64,000 nt of DNA from Fen-1273 sp963837815 (GCA_963837815.1 CAWIOS010000017.1:124001-188000), one strand, 5' to 3'. Counted from the first letter of the stretch, positions 23,872 to 33,655 are shown. Numbers and translations: made by a program. Notes: generated by a model from the sequence alone, not told the origin.

Positions 23872-25932
23872 ATGGACGAAAAAGGAACCCAGGACGGCAA
23901 CCGCAGGAACAACGAGCCGGACAAACGCCGCCCGTTCCGGCCGCCGCAGAAGGGGAAGCGCCCCGGACAGCAGTTCCGGCAGGATGACGATTTCAACTGG
24001 AACAAGGTTCTGAAGGTCGTTATCAGCTGGTCGGCGATCATCCTTCTCGTGTTCGTTGTGATGACGCTATTCAAGGGAACGGAAGGGACGGAGACGGAAG
24101 TCTCCTACAACGAGTATGAGTCGTTTCTCGACAAGGGGCTGATCGCGGAAGCGACGGTCAAGAAGTCGGAGCTCACGAATTTCGATTTCCACGGCACGCT
24201 CAGGGAGCCGACGAGGGTGAACCGGGGAGGGAAGGACGTCAGCGTCACGCGGTTCTCCCTGACACTCCCCATCCTCGACAGCGAAGTGATCAAGCAGTGG
24301 AACGACAAGCAGGTGAAGTTCACCGTCGTGAAGGAGGACAACGCTTGGATCAACGCGCTCGTGAGCGCGCTCCCGTGGGTCCTTCTCCTTGTCGTGTGGC
24401 TCATCATCATGCGGCGCATGCAGGGCGGCGCCGGCGGGCCACGGGGGATATTCTCCTTCGGGAAGAGCCGCGCGAAGATGCTGACCGAAGGATCGTCGAA
24501 AGTGACGTTCCTTGACGTGGCGGGCGCCGACGAGGCGAAGATCGAGCTGGCGGAGATCATCGAATTCCTCAAGGAGCCGACGAAGTTTCAGAAGCTCGGC
24601 GGGAAGATCCCGCGCGGTGTGCTTCTTCTCGGTCCTCCCGGAACCGGCAAGACACTCCTTGCACGGGCGGTGGCGGGCGAGGCTGGTGTTCCCTTCTTTT
24701 CGATCTCCGGCGCGGACTTCGTGGAGATGTTCGTCGGCGTCGGGGCAAGCCGCGTACGCGACCTGTTCGAGCAGGGGAAGAAAAGTGCCCCGTGCATCAT
24801 CTTCATCGACGAAATCGACGCGGTGGGGCGCCACCGCGGCGCGGGTCTCGGCGGCGGTCACGACGAGCGGGAGCAGACGCTCAACCAGCTCCTCGTCGAG
24901 ATGGACGGGTTCGAACAGAACAGCGGCGTCATCATCATCGCGGCCACGAACAGGCCGGACGTCCTCGATCCCGCGCTCATGCGGCCGGGGCGGTTCGACA
25001 GGCAGGTCGTTGTCGACAGGCCGGACGTGAAGGGCCGCGAGGGAATCCTACGCGTCCATACGAAGAACATACCGCTTGCCGACGACGTGATCCTCGAAAC
25101 GCTCGCCAAGGGGACGCCGGGACTCGCCGGCGCCGAACTCGCGAACCTCGTGAACGAAGCGGCGCTCCTTGCCGCACGGCAGAACGACAAGGCCGTCACC
25201 ATGCATCACTTCGAGGAAGCGAAGGACAAGGTGATGATGGGGATGGAGCGGAAGAGCCTCATCATCTCGGAGAAGGAAAAGAAGGTCACCTCCTATCACG
25301 AAATCGGGCACGTGCTCGTCGCCCGCATGCTCCCCGAGGCCGACCCGGTCCACAAGGTGACGATCATCCCGCGCGGACGCGCGCTCGGGCTGACGACGTA
25401 TCTCCCCATCGACGAGAAGCATACGTACTCAAAGGGATACCTCGAGGCGATGATCACGTACGCGCTCGGCGGGCGGGCCGCGGAGCGGCTCATATTCAAG
25501 GAGCTGACGACCGGGGCGGGGAACGACATCGAGCGCGCCACCGAGCTTGCCCGGAAGATGGTGTGCGAGTGGGGCATGAGCGACAAGCTGGGCCCGCTCA
25601 CGTACGGCGCACGCGACGAGGAGATCTTCCTGGGCCGCCAGATCACGCGCAACCGGAACTACAGCGAAGACACCGCGATCTCGATCGACGAGGAGATCAA
25701 GAAGATCGTGACAAACGGCATGAAGCGGGCGGAGAAGATCCTGAACGAGAACCTGGACACGCTCCACCGGCTTGCCGCTTCGCTCCTTGAACGAGAGATC
25801 CTCGAAGGGGCGGAAATCGACGCAATCATACGGGGCGAGCAGCTGCCCCCGGTGGAAAAGAGGGGGAACGGGGAGTCAACCCCGGGGAAACAGCCCGCGC
25901 CCGCGGCCGACGGCCGCGCCGCCAGGAAATGA
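23872..25932 (+). CDS. ftsH: ATP-dependent zinc metalloprotease FtsH
   Basis: Membrane-bound AAA+ protease that degrades unassembled or damaged membrane proteins and some regulators. The 686-residue protein has transmembrane helices at about 46-67 and 160-181. The AAA domain carries Walker A GPPGTGKT (254-261), Walker B FIDEID (311-316) and the second-region-of-homology motif MRPGRFDRQ. The M41 peptidase has HEIGH at 476-480; the usual sequence is HEAGH, so one non-ligand residue differs. The C-terminal tail is proline/alanine-rich. It overlaps the next gene by four bases. Confidence 0.97.
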   Translation: MDEKGTQDGNRRNNEPDKRRPFRPPQKGKRPGQQFRQDDDFNWNKVLKVVISWSAIILLVFVVMTLFKGTEGTETEVSYNEYESFLDKGLIAEATVKKSELTNFDFHGTLREPTRVNRGGKDVSVTRFSLTLPILDSEVIKQWNDKQVKFTVVKEDNAWINALVSALPWVLLLVVWLIIMRRMQGGAGGPRGIFSFGKSRAKMLTEGSSKVTFLDVAGADEAKIELAEIIEFLKEPTKFQKLGGKIPRGVLLLGPPGTGKTLLARAVAGEAGVPFFSISGADFVEMFVGVGASRVRDLFEQGKKSAPCIIFIDEIDAVGRHRGAGLGGGHDEREQTLNQLLVEMDGFEQNSGVIIIAATNRPDVLDPALMRPGRFDRQVVVDRPDVKGREGILRVHTKNIPLADDVILETLAKGTPGLAGAELANLVNEAALLAARQNDKAVTMHHFEEAKDKVMMGMERKSLIISEKEKKVTSYHEIGHVLVARMLPEADPVHKVTIIPRGRALGLTTYLPIDEKHTYSKGYLEAMITYALGGRAAERLIFKELTTGAGNDIERATELARKMVCEWGMSDKLGPLTYGARDEEIFLGRQITRNRNYSEDTAISIDEEIKKIVTNGMKRAEKILNENLDTLHRLAASLLEREILEGAEIDAIIRGEQLPPVEKRGNGESTPGKQPAPAADGRAARK

Positions 25933-26594
25933 GTCTTCCGCCGAGCGTCGAGGAGAGCTACGGGACGGAGATCATCCGGAAGGGGATCCATCTCTTTTCG
26001 CTCCTGATCCCGGTCGTCTATTACTTCATCCCGAAGTCGACGGCCCTCGCGATCCTCGTCCCGCTGACGCTCCTGTTCGGCCTCTCCGACATCTGCCGGC
26101 TTTTCATCCCCGCCGTCGGCCGCGTCTACAACACGTATTTCGGATTCCTGCTCCGCTCCCACGAACAGAACGAGCGCGGCCGCAGGCTCAACGGGGCCAC
26201 GTACGTGCTTTTCGCCGCCACGCTCCTCGTCCTCTTCTTTCCGAAGGTCATCGCCATCACCGCGATCGCCATTCTCATCATTTCCGACACGAGCGCGGCG
26301 CTGATCGGCCGCCGGTTCGGCCGGCACAGGTTCATGAGCAAGAGCCTCGAGGGGGCGAGCGCCTTTTTTATCAGCGGGCTTCTCGTCGTCGCGATCGCAC
26401 CGAAGGTGGAATACTCCGCGGCGGAGTACGCTATCGGGGCGGCAGCGGCTCTCCTCGGGGCAGTCGTCGAGGCGTCCGCAATCGGGCTTGACGACAACCT
26501 CTCCATCCCCCTGACGGTCGGCGCCACCATGTGGGTCCTCTACCTGATATTCCTTCCCGCGCTCAACCTCTTCAAACTCGACGGGATTGTCTGA
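25929..26594 (+). CDS. Dolichol/phytol kinase-like (SEC59/VTE5-type) membrane protein
   Basis: 221 residues with six or seven hydrophobic helices. EIIRKGIHLFSLLIPVVYYF at the start and SDTSAALIGRRFGRHRF...KSLEGASAFF in the middle match CTP-dependent polyprenol kinases and relatives of phosphatidate cytidylyltransferase. The probable role is phosphorylation of a lipid alcohol. It overlaps ftsH by four bases and is followed one base later by the next start codon. The substrate cannot be told from sequence. Confidence 0.82.
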   Translation: MSLPPSVEESYGTEIIRKGIHLFSLLIPVVYYFIPKSTALAILVPLTLLFGLSDICRLFIPAVGRVYNTYFGFLLRSHEQNERGRRLNGATYVLFAATLLVLFFPKVIAITAIAILIISDTSAALIGRRFGRHRFMSKSLEGASAFFISGLLVVAIAPKVEYSAAEYAIGAAAALLGAVVEASAIGLDDNLSIPLTVGATMWVLYLIFLPALNLFKLDGIV

Positions 26595-26595
26595 C

Positions 26596-27072
26596 ATGAC
26601 CCGGCGCGTCTACCTCTCCGGCGGAATGGAATACGCGGCCGACGAAGGGCGCGACTGGCGGAGGGAGATGCAGGCATGGCTCGAACACGAACTCGGCTGC
26701 ACTGTATTCAACCCCAACGTTGAGAGCGAGAAGTTCCTCGCCGCGGAGCCAGGCGGCGTCGATTTCCGCGCCCTGAAGGCCGGGGACATCGCGCGGTACA
26801 CGTCAATCGTCGAGCGGCTCGTGACGATCGACTGCGACGAGATCTCCACCCGGACGGATTTTGTGATCGTGTACTGGGACGACGCCGCGCAGCGCGGAGC
26901 GGGGACGAAGGGGGAACTGACGATGGCCCACCACTTCAAGAAGCCCGTCTACATGGTGACAGCCATGCCTCCCGAGTCGATCCCGGGCTGGGTGCTGGGA
27001 TGCATCACAGGAAGATTCCCTGATTTCGAGAGCCTGAAGAAATTCCTCTGGGATATCGCTCACGTGGAGTGA
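26596..27072 (+). CDS. Nucleoside 2-deoxyribosyltransferase-like protein
   Basis: 158 residues. RRVYLSGGMEYAADEGRDWRREM resembles the nucleotide-binding start of the nucleoside deoxyribosyltransferase/TIR-like fold. It is followed by DCDEISTRTDFVIVYWD and a GTKGELTMAHHFKKPVYMV segment typical of the family, where the E of GELTMA is the usual nucleophile position. The ATG at 26596 starts one base after the previous stop. Actual activity (deoxyribosyl transfer or nucleotide hydrolysis) is not certain. Confidence 0.75.
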   Translation: MTRRVYLSGGMEYAADEGRDWRREMQAWLEHELGCTVFNPNVESEKFLAAEPGGVDFRALKAGDIARYTSIVERLVTIDCDEISTRTDFVIVYWDDAAQRGAGTKGELTMAHHFKKPVYMVTAMPPESIPGWVLGCITGRFPDFESLKKFLWDIAHVE

Positions 27073-27465
27073 CGTCCGGATTGATTCGCTCACGCCACTC
27101 TTTGCCGCCGCTGGAGCCGGGTTCCGCGAGGTGATAACGGACGTGAAGGAAAACCCCATGACAATCGAAGGGTACTTCACGGCCGTTGCGGAGGGAACCC
27201 CGGCAGGCTGTCGCCTGCGCAATGCCCACTGGTCAATTGCGGACAGCCGGAAGTAGACGACACGAAGTCCCGGCAAGATGCAGATAAAGGCTGCCTCCTA
27301 CGGAGAGACAATCTGGCACACCCCCCGCGGGGATTTCGCGCACGCGCGGTACAGGCTGAAGGACCTGGAGTACGATTGCCGGGCGTTCAGGTGAACGGCC
27401 GTCTCACTCTCCCGGAGCGGGTACGATTGCCGCCCGCCGGGTGACCTCACACATTGCACCTTGCC
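27073..27465. other. Intergenic region with possible small or decayed reading frames
   Basis: No recognised gene is present. Two short frames have coding-like composition. One ends at 27256 and could start at GTG 27131 or ATG 27158 (its downstream part reads MTIEGYFTAVAEGTPAGC). The other, 27278-27394, would give 38 residues (MQIKAASYGETIWHTPRGDF). A short direct repeat, GTACGATTGCCG, occurs near 27370 and 27421. They may be remnants of a lost gene or unannotated small proteins. Confidence 0.3.
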
Positions 27466-28851
27466 ATGGACTCGCCACAGACACTCTCCCGCAGGCTCGG
27501 CCCGTATTCCGCGGCGGCGGTCGTCATAGGGTCTGTCATCGGGTCGGGGATCTTCCTCACGCCGCAGCGCGTTGCGGCGGTCGTCCAGATCCCCGGCATC
27601 ATGATCGCCGTCTGGGTCCTGACCGGCCTGCTGACGCTCGCGGGCGCGCTGACGAACGCCGAGATCGCCAGCGAGATCGCCGAGCCGGGAGGGCAGTACG
27701 TTTTCTTCCGCGTCCTCTACGGTGACTGGCTCGCGTTCCTGTACGGCTGGTGCACGTTCATCGTCTACCAGACCGGGTCCATCGCAGCCATCGCTGTGGC
27801 GTTTGCCCGTTATTTCGGATACTTCGTCGCACTTCCCCACCTGAGCCCCGCGCTCGAAGCCTGGAAGCTCCCCCTCGTCGGCGACATTGCGCCGCTTGCC
27901 GATATCGGCGTGAAGATTGTCGCAATCGGCGCCATCGTGATTGTGGCGGCAGTGAACTACACAGGCGTGCAGCGCGGAGGATTCCTGCAGGTCGTCTTCA
28001 CGTCATTGAAGGTCGCAGCGATCGGCGCAATCATCGTCCTGGGGTTCGCCGCCGGGAAGGGGAGCGCGGCTCATTTCTTCCCGCTCACGGGAATACCGTC
28101 ATCGGGGGATATTGTCGGTGCCGTCGGCATCGCGATGGTGGCAACGCTCTGGTCCTACGACGGCTGGAACAGCCTTACGTACCTTGCAGGGGAGGTGAAG
28201 GATCCGCAGCGGAACATACCACGGGCGCTGATCCTGGGGACCGCAGCAGTGATCGTCATCTACGTACTGGCGAACCTCGCGTATCTTTACGTCCTTCCCA
28301 TCGGCGAGATGGCGCAGTCGAAGCTCGTGGCGGCAGACATGATGGAAAGAGTGCTTCCCGGATACGGGGGGGCTTTTATCGCCGCCGCGGTGATGATCTC
28401 AACGTTCGGGACCGTGAATGCCACGTCGATGACGACCGCGCGCGTGTACTACGCGATGGCGAAGGACAGGATGTTCTTCCGGCAGATGGGGAGGGTGCAC
28501 CCGAAATTCCGGACGCCGTCCCGGTCGCTCGTCATCCAGGCCGTGTGGGCATCCCTCCTGACGCTTACCGGGACGTATGACCAGATATTCACGTACGTCA
28601 TATTCGCCGCATGGATATTCTACGCGCTGGGTGCCGCGGGGATATTCATCATGCGGTGGAAGCATCCCGCGGCCAACCCCGCCTACCGCGTCCCCGGGTA
28701 CCCGGCGGTGCCTATCCTCTTCACCGCCGTGGCGACCTGGTTCGTCATCAACACGCTCGTGAAGCAGTCATCGGATTCGTTCGTGGGGCTGATTCTCCTC
28801 CTCGCCGGACTCCCCTTCTACTTCTACTGGAAGCGTTCCTCCGCTACCTGA
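27466..28851 (+). CDS. APC superfamily amino acid permease
   Basis: 461 residues with twelve predicted transmembrane helices. Helix 1 carries the substrate-binding break VIGSVIGSGIFLTP, and helix 6 has the matching LWSYDGWNSLTYLAGEVKDPQRNIPRA segment, as in LAT/APA-type transporters. It probably imports or exchanges an amino acid. The ATG at 27466 is preferred to a TTG 12 bases upstream. It is convergent with the M16 gene pair; the two reading frames overlap by eight bases at their ends. Confidence 0.93.
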   Translation: MDSPQTLSRRLGPYSAAAVVIGSVIGSGIFLTPQRVAAVVQIPGIMIAVWVLTGLLTLAGALTNAEIASEIAEPGGQYVFFRVLYGDWLAFLYGWCTFIVYQTGSIAAIAVAFARYFGYFVALPHLSPALEAWKLPLVGDIAPLADIGVKIVAIGAIVIVAAVNYTGVQRGGFLQVVFTSLKVAAIGAIIVLGFAAGKGSAAHFFPLTGIPSSGDIVGAVGIAMVATLWSYDGWNSLTYLAGEVKDPQRNIPRALILGTAAVIVIYVLANLAYLYVLPIGEMAQSKLVAADMMERVLPGYGGAFIAAAVMISTFGTVNATSMTTARVYYAMAKDRMFFRQMGRVHPKFRTPSRSLVIQAVWASLLTLTGTYDQIFTYVIFAAWIFYALGAAGIFIMRWKHPAANPAYRVPGYPAVPILFTAVATWFVINTLVKQSSDSFVGLILLLAGLPFYFYWKRSSAT

Positions 28852-30349
28852 AAACCTCTGCGACCGGAACCACGGAAATGCTTGCCGGCTCAAGCCGGAC
28901 CGGGAAGACCGCAATCTCCCTGTCTTCGCTCAGAACGGATTCCGGTTTCTGCGTTCTGTACGTGATCGGGCTCGGTATGTCGTTCGCCAGGTCGTCGCGA
29001 AATGTCTTTGCATCCTTCGTCACGACGGCGATCTGCATGTCGCCGTAGTGCAGATGTTTCTTTATCGCCCTGTTGACGTCCGCGAGCGTCAGATTCTTCA
29101 TCATCGCGCGGAACTGCGCGAGATGGCTCCCTTTCATCCCGTAGAACCGGTCGTCCATCGCGTAGCCAAGCCGCGCCATCGTGGTGGGCGCGTAATTCAG
29201 AACGTAATTTCTCAGAAAATTCCTTGTGAGCGTGAACTGTTCCTTCGTCAGGCCGTGCCCGACGAAGTGGTTGTACTCCCTGAGCGCCGCACGGAGGGCA
29301 AAGTGGCCGGCTTCGGGGGGGACGGGCCTGATCCAGATCTCAAATAACTGCACCCGCCTGCACGCGTTCTGCGGCGGCACCGAGCGCCTCCCTCCTTCGG
29401 GAAAGTTCTCGATGTACGAGTAGTCACCGTAGTTCAGGCCGCGCTCCTCGCGTATGACCTGGTACAGGTGGCTGCTGGAGTTCCTGTGTTCTCCGAACCA
29501 GGAGTTCGCGAGCGCCAGGGCGTACCAGTCCCTGCTCCCCCTCAGGATGTCGATCGGGACGCCCATGCTTATCGCCGTGGCGGGCGCGTCCTTTTCGACG
29601 ATCGCCGCCCGGAAACCCTTCACCGGCGCAGGGGCAGGCGGAGGGACGGGATGCGGAACCCCCGACGGGAGCTTAGCCAGGTCGGTCTTCAACCGGGCGA
29701 GCAGCGCCGCATCGTAGCCTCCCCCGAGACCGATAACGAGATTGTCTTTCGTGTAGTAGATCCTGTAGAAGCTCCGGACGTCGTCCAGCGTGATATTCCG
29801 GACGCTCGACACGAGGCCGGAGGTGATGTGCCCGTACGGCGTCCCGGCGAAGACGGCGTTGTACAGGACCGCTTTCCCCAGTTCCTCGTCGCTCGAGTAG
29901 CGGAGTGTGTTTTCGAGATAGTTCAGCGTCCGGCTCTTGATCCGGTCAAGGTCCTGCTGGGAAAAGGCCGGAGCGGTCATCGCGTCGAGAAAGAGCGGGT
30001 AGTACTCCGCAAGGTTGTCCCGGTGGACGCGGCCGTAGATGACCGTCATTTCCGCGGACACCGTCGCGTCATATGCCGCGGCAAGGGGATAGAGCCTGTC
30101 AAGGACCTGTTCGTAGCTGTTCTTGAGCGTCGAGGCATCCGTGAGCATTGCCGCGGTGATCTCCGCAAGTCCCTCCTTCCCTTCGGGATCGTTCTGCGAG
30201 CCTGCCTTGAACCAGATCCGGAAGCAGATCGTCGGGTCGTTTTTCACAGGAACGAGTACGGAGTTGTCGTTCATCACGCTCGTTGCTCCGAATGTCATGG
30301 AAGAGACTGTCATGCACACAAGCGCCGCCGCAAGAGGAAGGGTTTTCAT
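28844..30349 (-). CDS. M16 family peptidase subunit lacking the zinc motif
   Basis: 501 residues with a signal peptide (LPLAAALVCMTVSSMTFG) and the two-domain M16 fold. The usual HXXEH is absent: the equivalent region reads GKEGLAEITAAMLTDAS. It is therefore the non-catalytic partner of an M16B heterodimer. The start overlaps the stop of the catalytic subunit as ATGA, which supports equal production. The C-terminal domain (RYGY-like substrate region near ENFPEGGRRSV, and TMARLGYAMDDRFYG) is present. Confidence 0.88.
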   Translation of the reverse strand: MKTLPLAAALVCMTVSSMTFGATSVMNDNSVLVPVKNDPTICFRIWFKAGSQNDPEGKEGLAEITAAMLTDASTLKNSYEQVLDRLYPLAAAYDATVSAEMTVIYGRVHRDNLAEYYPLFLDAMTAPAFSQQDLDRIKSRTLNYLENTLRYSSDEELGKAVLYNAVFAGTPYGHITSGLVSSVRNITLDDVRSFYRIYYTKDNLVIGLGGGYDAALLARLKTDLAKLPSGVPHPVPPPAPAPVKGFRAAIVEKDAPATAISMGVPIDILRGSRDWYALALANSWFGEHRNSSSHLYQVIREERGLNYGDYSYIENFPEGGRRSVPPQNACRRVQLFEIWIRPVPPEAGHFALRAALREYNHFVGHGLTKEQFTLTRNFLRNYVLNYAPTTMARLGYAMDDRFYGMKGSHLAQFRAMMKNLTLADVNRAIKKHLHYGDMQIAVVTKDAKTFRDDLANDIPSPITYRTQKPESVLSEDREIAVFPVRLEPASISVVPVAEVFR

Positions 30350-31680
30350 TGCGCGGCTCCTTTCAGGACCATGATTGTCCGGCGTTCGGGGATGAAGTAT
30401 TTCTTTGCTGCCTTCATGATGTCCTCCGGCGTCACATTCGCCAGCGTCGCGTACCACGCATCCACCGCGTCGATCCCCCCGGTGATCGCCACGACATACG
30501 CAAGGTGGGCCGCCACCCGGTCCGGCGTGTCCAGGTTCATCAGGAATTCATAGCGGCGGCGCTTCTTGACCCCCGCAAGCCTGCCAGCGTCCACCGGGGT
30601 CGACTGGAACCAGGAGATCGTCTTCTCGATCTCCTCCCGGACCGCGGGGATATCTTCGTCTTTCTTGATTCGCGCCGAGATTTCAAAGAGCGGCATGTCC
30701 CGGTTCAGCGGGATGCTCGCCCCGATTGCGTCGACCCGCTGTTCCTGTATGTAGAGCTTCTTGTACACATCGCTCGTTTCGCCGAACGCAAGATCGCCAA
30801 AGACCGTGGCCGCGGCGACATCGGTGTTTCCGGGATCAAACGCATCCCCCTTGTAGGCCATGTCCAGTATCGGGAGCGTCTTCCCGGGGTAGGAGACGGT
30901 GCCCGAACGCTCCACCGTCTGCGGGGGCTCCTGGCGGACGTCTGACGGCGTGTATCCTCTCTGCCACCCGCTGTAGTATTTCTTGACGAGCTTGAGGACC
31001 ACGTCCGGCCTTATGTCCCCGACGATGACAAGGACCACGTTGTCGGGTCGATAGAACCTCTTGAAAAACCCGATGCTGTACTCGAACCCTTCGGGCATGG
31101 CCTTGATATCGCGCTCGAAACCGATCGTCGTGTGCTTGTACGTGTGAACGTCGAATGCCAGGTCGCGCACCTTCTCGTCCAGGACTTCATACGGGTCCGT
31201 CACACCCTTCCTGTACTCCCCGTAGATCGCACCCGATTCCGTCTGGAACCCCGGGAGGTCGTACGAGAGGTTCTGGAACCTGTCGCTCTCCACCTCGATC
31301 ACCTTCTCCAGGTTCTCCGCGGCGAAATTCAGGTGAAAGGCGGTGATGTCGTCCGACGTGAACGCATTTGCGCTCGCCCCGATCGAGGTCACGATGCTGT
31401 CATACACGGGACCCGGATACTTCTTCGTCCCGCGGAACATCATGTGCTCGAAGAAATGCGCGTACCCCGACCTTCCGGGCTCGATCTCGTCCCTGCTCCC
31501 GGTGCGGACGACAGAATAATAGGCGACAAGTCCCGGCGATTCCATCGGGATCATGATCACCTTCAGTCCGTTCGGAAGGACGGCGGTGTGGACCTTGTAG
31601 GGGAAAATCGTCTCAGACATCGCCGGACCCCCGGCGAGAACTGCGCAGAGCAGGCAGAGGCCTGCGGCGAGAGGTTTCAT
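30346..31680 (-). CDS. M16 family zinc peptidase, catalytic subunit
   Basis: 444 residues with a signal peptide. The inverted zinc motif HFFEH is at residues 75-79. The downstream glutamate ligand lies in the ENLEKVIEVESDRF region, and GDIRPDVV marks the end of the N-terminal domain. It is a periplasmic or secreted peptidase that works with the inactive subunit encoded next, like other two-chain M16B enzymes. Expressed with rhomboid and URO-D genes upstream. Confidence 0.93.
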   Translation of the reverse strand: MKPLAAGLCLLCAVLAGGPAMSETIFPYKVHTAVLPNGLKVIMIPMESPGLVAYYSVVRTGSRDEIEPGRSGYAHFFEHMMFRGTKKYPGPVYDSIVTSIGASANAFTSDDITAFHLNFAAENLEKVIEVESDRFQNLSYDLPGFQTESGAIYGEYRKGVTDPYEVLDEKVRDLAFDVHTYKHTTIGFERDIKAMPEGFEYSIGFFKRFYRPDNVVLVIVGDIRPDVVLKLVKKYYSGWQRGYTPSDVRQEPPQTVERSGTVSYPGKTLPILDMAYKGDAFDPGNTDVAAATVFGDLAFGETSDVYKKLYIQEQRVDAIGASIPLNRDMPLFEISARIKKDEDIPAVREEIEKTISWFQSTPVDAGRLAGVKKRRRYEFLMNLDTPDRVAAHLAYVVAITGGIDAVDAWYATLANVTPEDIMKAAKKYFIPERRTIMVLKGAAQ

Positions 31681-31731
31681 AGAGTGTCTCCGTTTGTGCT
31701 CCGTGGCGGATGCTGCGATGTGCGGCGGCGG

Positions 31732-32484
31732 TCACAGGCCTTCGCTGAAGCGGTCCAGGAACGAAATCTCCTGCTGGCTCAGGCTTTCGACGCCGTGCGT
31801 CGATATTTTCATGCGGATCCTGTCAAGCTCTTCCCTGTTCACTTCGTGGAGCTTCGAACTGTCGATCTTCGCCCAGCGGTCCACGGCGCCTCGCGACACG
31901 ACTGCGGGAGCGGAGACGACCGTGAGCTGCGCGCGGTGGATGCGCCTGTCAATGAGTTTCAGGTAAATATACGCGCCGACAAATCCCCCGAGATGCGCAA
32001 AGTGGGCGATCCCGCCGCCGCTCCCGAATCCCCCGAAGAGCGACAGCGCCGTCATCCCGACGACGAGCCACCGGGCCTCGATGGGGAGGATTCCCCAGAT
32101 GAATATCCTGTCGCGGGGCCAGAAATACGCGTAGGCGAGGAAGACGCCGTAGATCGCGCCGGAGGCGCCGACGATCGCCACAAAGGGGGTGAAAAAAAAC
32201 GAGAGCACCCCGCCCGTCAATCCGCTTATGAAATACAGCCAGAGGAAGCGCACGCTGCCCAGTTCAAGCTCGACGCGGGGCCCGAAGAAGAAGAGCCCCA
32301 GCATGTTGAAGAGTATGTGGCTCGGGCTGGCATGCAGGAACATGTACGTCACGAGCGTCCACGGGCGCATGAGCGCGTATGCGGGGACAAGGAGCATCGC
32401 GTCCATGATGCCCGGTGCCGCCATTGTCAGAACGTAGACTGCCACGTTCGCAATGATGAGACGCATCGTCCAGCTATTCATCAT
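31732..32484 (-). CDS. Rhomboid family intramembrane serine protease
   Basis: 250 residues with six transmembrane helices. The catalytic serine is in GASGAIYG (Ser109) and the histidine in HFAHLGG (His164). The oxyanion/loop motif HASPSHILFNM is also present. A soluble C-terminal tail of about 65 residues ends in a helical segment. It cleaves membrane-anchored substrates. The ATG overlaps the URO-D stop by four bases. Confidence 0.93.
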   Translation of the reverse strand: MMNSWTMRLIIANVAVYVLTMAAPGIMDAMLLVPAYALMRPWTLVTYMFLHASPSHILFNMLGLFFFGPRVELELGSVRFLWLYFISGLTGGVLSFFFTPFVAIVGASGAIYGVFLAYAYFWPRDRIFIWGILPIEARWLVVGMTALSLFGGFGSGGGIAHFAHLGGFVGAYIYLKLIDRRIHRAQLTVVSAPAVVSRGAVDRWAKIDSSKLHEVNREELDRIRMKISTHGVESLSQQEISFLDRFSEGL

Positions 32485-33548
32485 GTATACCGTCCGACCC
32501 TGTGAACAGTTTCATACATTGCGACTACGTTTTCGACAGGTGAATTGTCCTGGAGCATGTGTGTGGGGGAAAACGCATAACCGCCCCCCGGCATCATGAC
32601 TTCCAGCGTCCGGCGGACTTCCCCGGCCACGTCCCCCGGGGTCCCCGTTACCACGCTCCCCGCGGTCGAGATGCAGCCGTGGAACGCAAGCCGGTCCCCG
32701 TAGCGGGATTTCAGGTACGCCGGGGCCATGTCTTTCGCCTCCGGCTGCAGCGTGTCGACCGCCGCAATCCCCATGTCGATGAAATCCTCGAACGCCCAGC
32801 TGCTCGAACCGCACGAATGGATCATGACGGGGATGCCGAAACTCCGTGCCAGGTCGACGAATTTCTGGTGACGCGGCCGGATATGTTTCCGGAAAAGCGA
32901 GAGGCTGATCATCGGACCGCGCTGGGTCCCCAGGTCTTCCCCCAGCCACATGACGTCGATCTTTCCCGCCGCCTTCTCAAGCATCCTGCCGTAGACTTCA
33001 AGCTGGAGGTTGTTCTTCCGGTCCATGAACAGGAGAGCCGCCGGCTCGTCCGTCATCAGGTCGAGAAGCGTCTTCTCCATTGTCCGTATCATCCCGGCGG
33101 TGTTTATCATGTCCCCCGCCCCGGGGTTCCCGATGAGGAGGCAGTAGCTCTTCCTCCTCTCGCATTCGGCGAGCGCGGCGCCGTAATCAAAGTCGTCCGC
33201 CGAGGGAAGAGGCCACCTCGCAACGGTCTCCTCGTCAGCGTCTTTCAGGGGAAAATCAACGTAGTCCCAGTAGCCCCCCGTGTCGTGTTCCACCCACCGC
33301 GTCCGGATCCCCCAGATGTCGATCTTGCGCCCCGGGAGTTCCGGGTGGAGAGGAGGTCCGGCGTACTGCGGAGTGATTTCGAAGAAATCGACGCCGAGCA
33401 ACTCACGGAGCGCTTCGTCGTCCTCGGCCCGGAGCCCGAAATGGTTCTTCAGCCGTCGGTCGATGCCGGGGTTTGCAAGATAATCAATCGGAACGCGATC
33501 GGGAATTCCGTGAGCAAAGGCAGTAAGGACGCGTTCTTTGGACGTCAT
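32481..33548 (-). CDS. Uroporphyrinogen decarboxylase (URO-D) family protein
   Basis: 355 residues, a TIM-barrel of the URO-D superfamily (TSKERVLTAFAHGIPDRVPID, then GEDLGTQRGPMISLSLFRKHIRPRHQ and HSCGSSSWAFEDFIDMG). The H-x-C-G motif and lack of the heme-pathway N-terminal arginine cluster place it with the methyltransferase-like branch (MtaA/CmuA relatives) rather than with HemE. Its substrate is unknown. First gene of a rhomboid/M16 operon. Confidence 0.85.
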   Translation of the reverse strand: MTSKERVLTAFAHGIPDRVPIDYLANPGIDRRLKNHFGLRAEDDEALRELLGVDFFEITPQYAGPPLHPELPGRKIDIWGIRTRWVEHDTGGYWDYVDFPLKDADEETVARWPLPSADDFDYGAALAECERRKSYCLLIGNPGAGDMINTAGMIRTMEKTLLDLMTDEPAALLFMDRKNNLQLEVYGRMLEKAAGKIDVMWLGEDLGTQRGPMISLSLFRKHIRPRHQKFVDLARSFGIPVMIHSCGSSSWAFEDFIDMGIAAVDTLQPEAKDMAPAYLKSRYGDRLAFHGCISTAGSVVTGTPGDVAGEVRRTLEVMMPGGGYAFSPTHMLQDNSPVENVVAMYETVHRVGRYT

Positions 33549-33572
33549 GGAGGACGATAAAAGTTCCGTACG

Positions 33573-33600
33573 AAGATACTGGATTTCCGGATACTTTCAA
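33573..33600 (-). promoter_or_regulatory. Promoter of the URO-D/rhomboid/M16 operon
   Basis: On the minus strand, TTGAAA (33600-33595) and TATCTT (33578-33573) are separated by 16 bases. The leader is about 18 bases and has no Shine-Dalgarno before the ATG at 33548. Confidence 0.55.
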
Positions 33601-33655
33601 AGACGCGGACCGGCAACGCGAGTCCGTCCTGCTCTCACTATTTGTACCTGTGATT

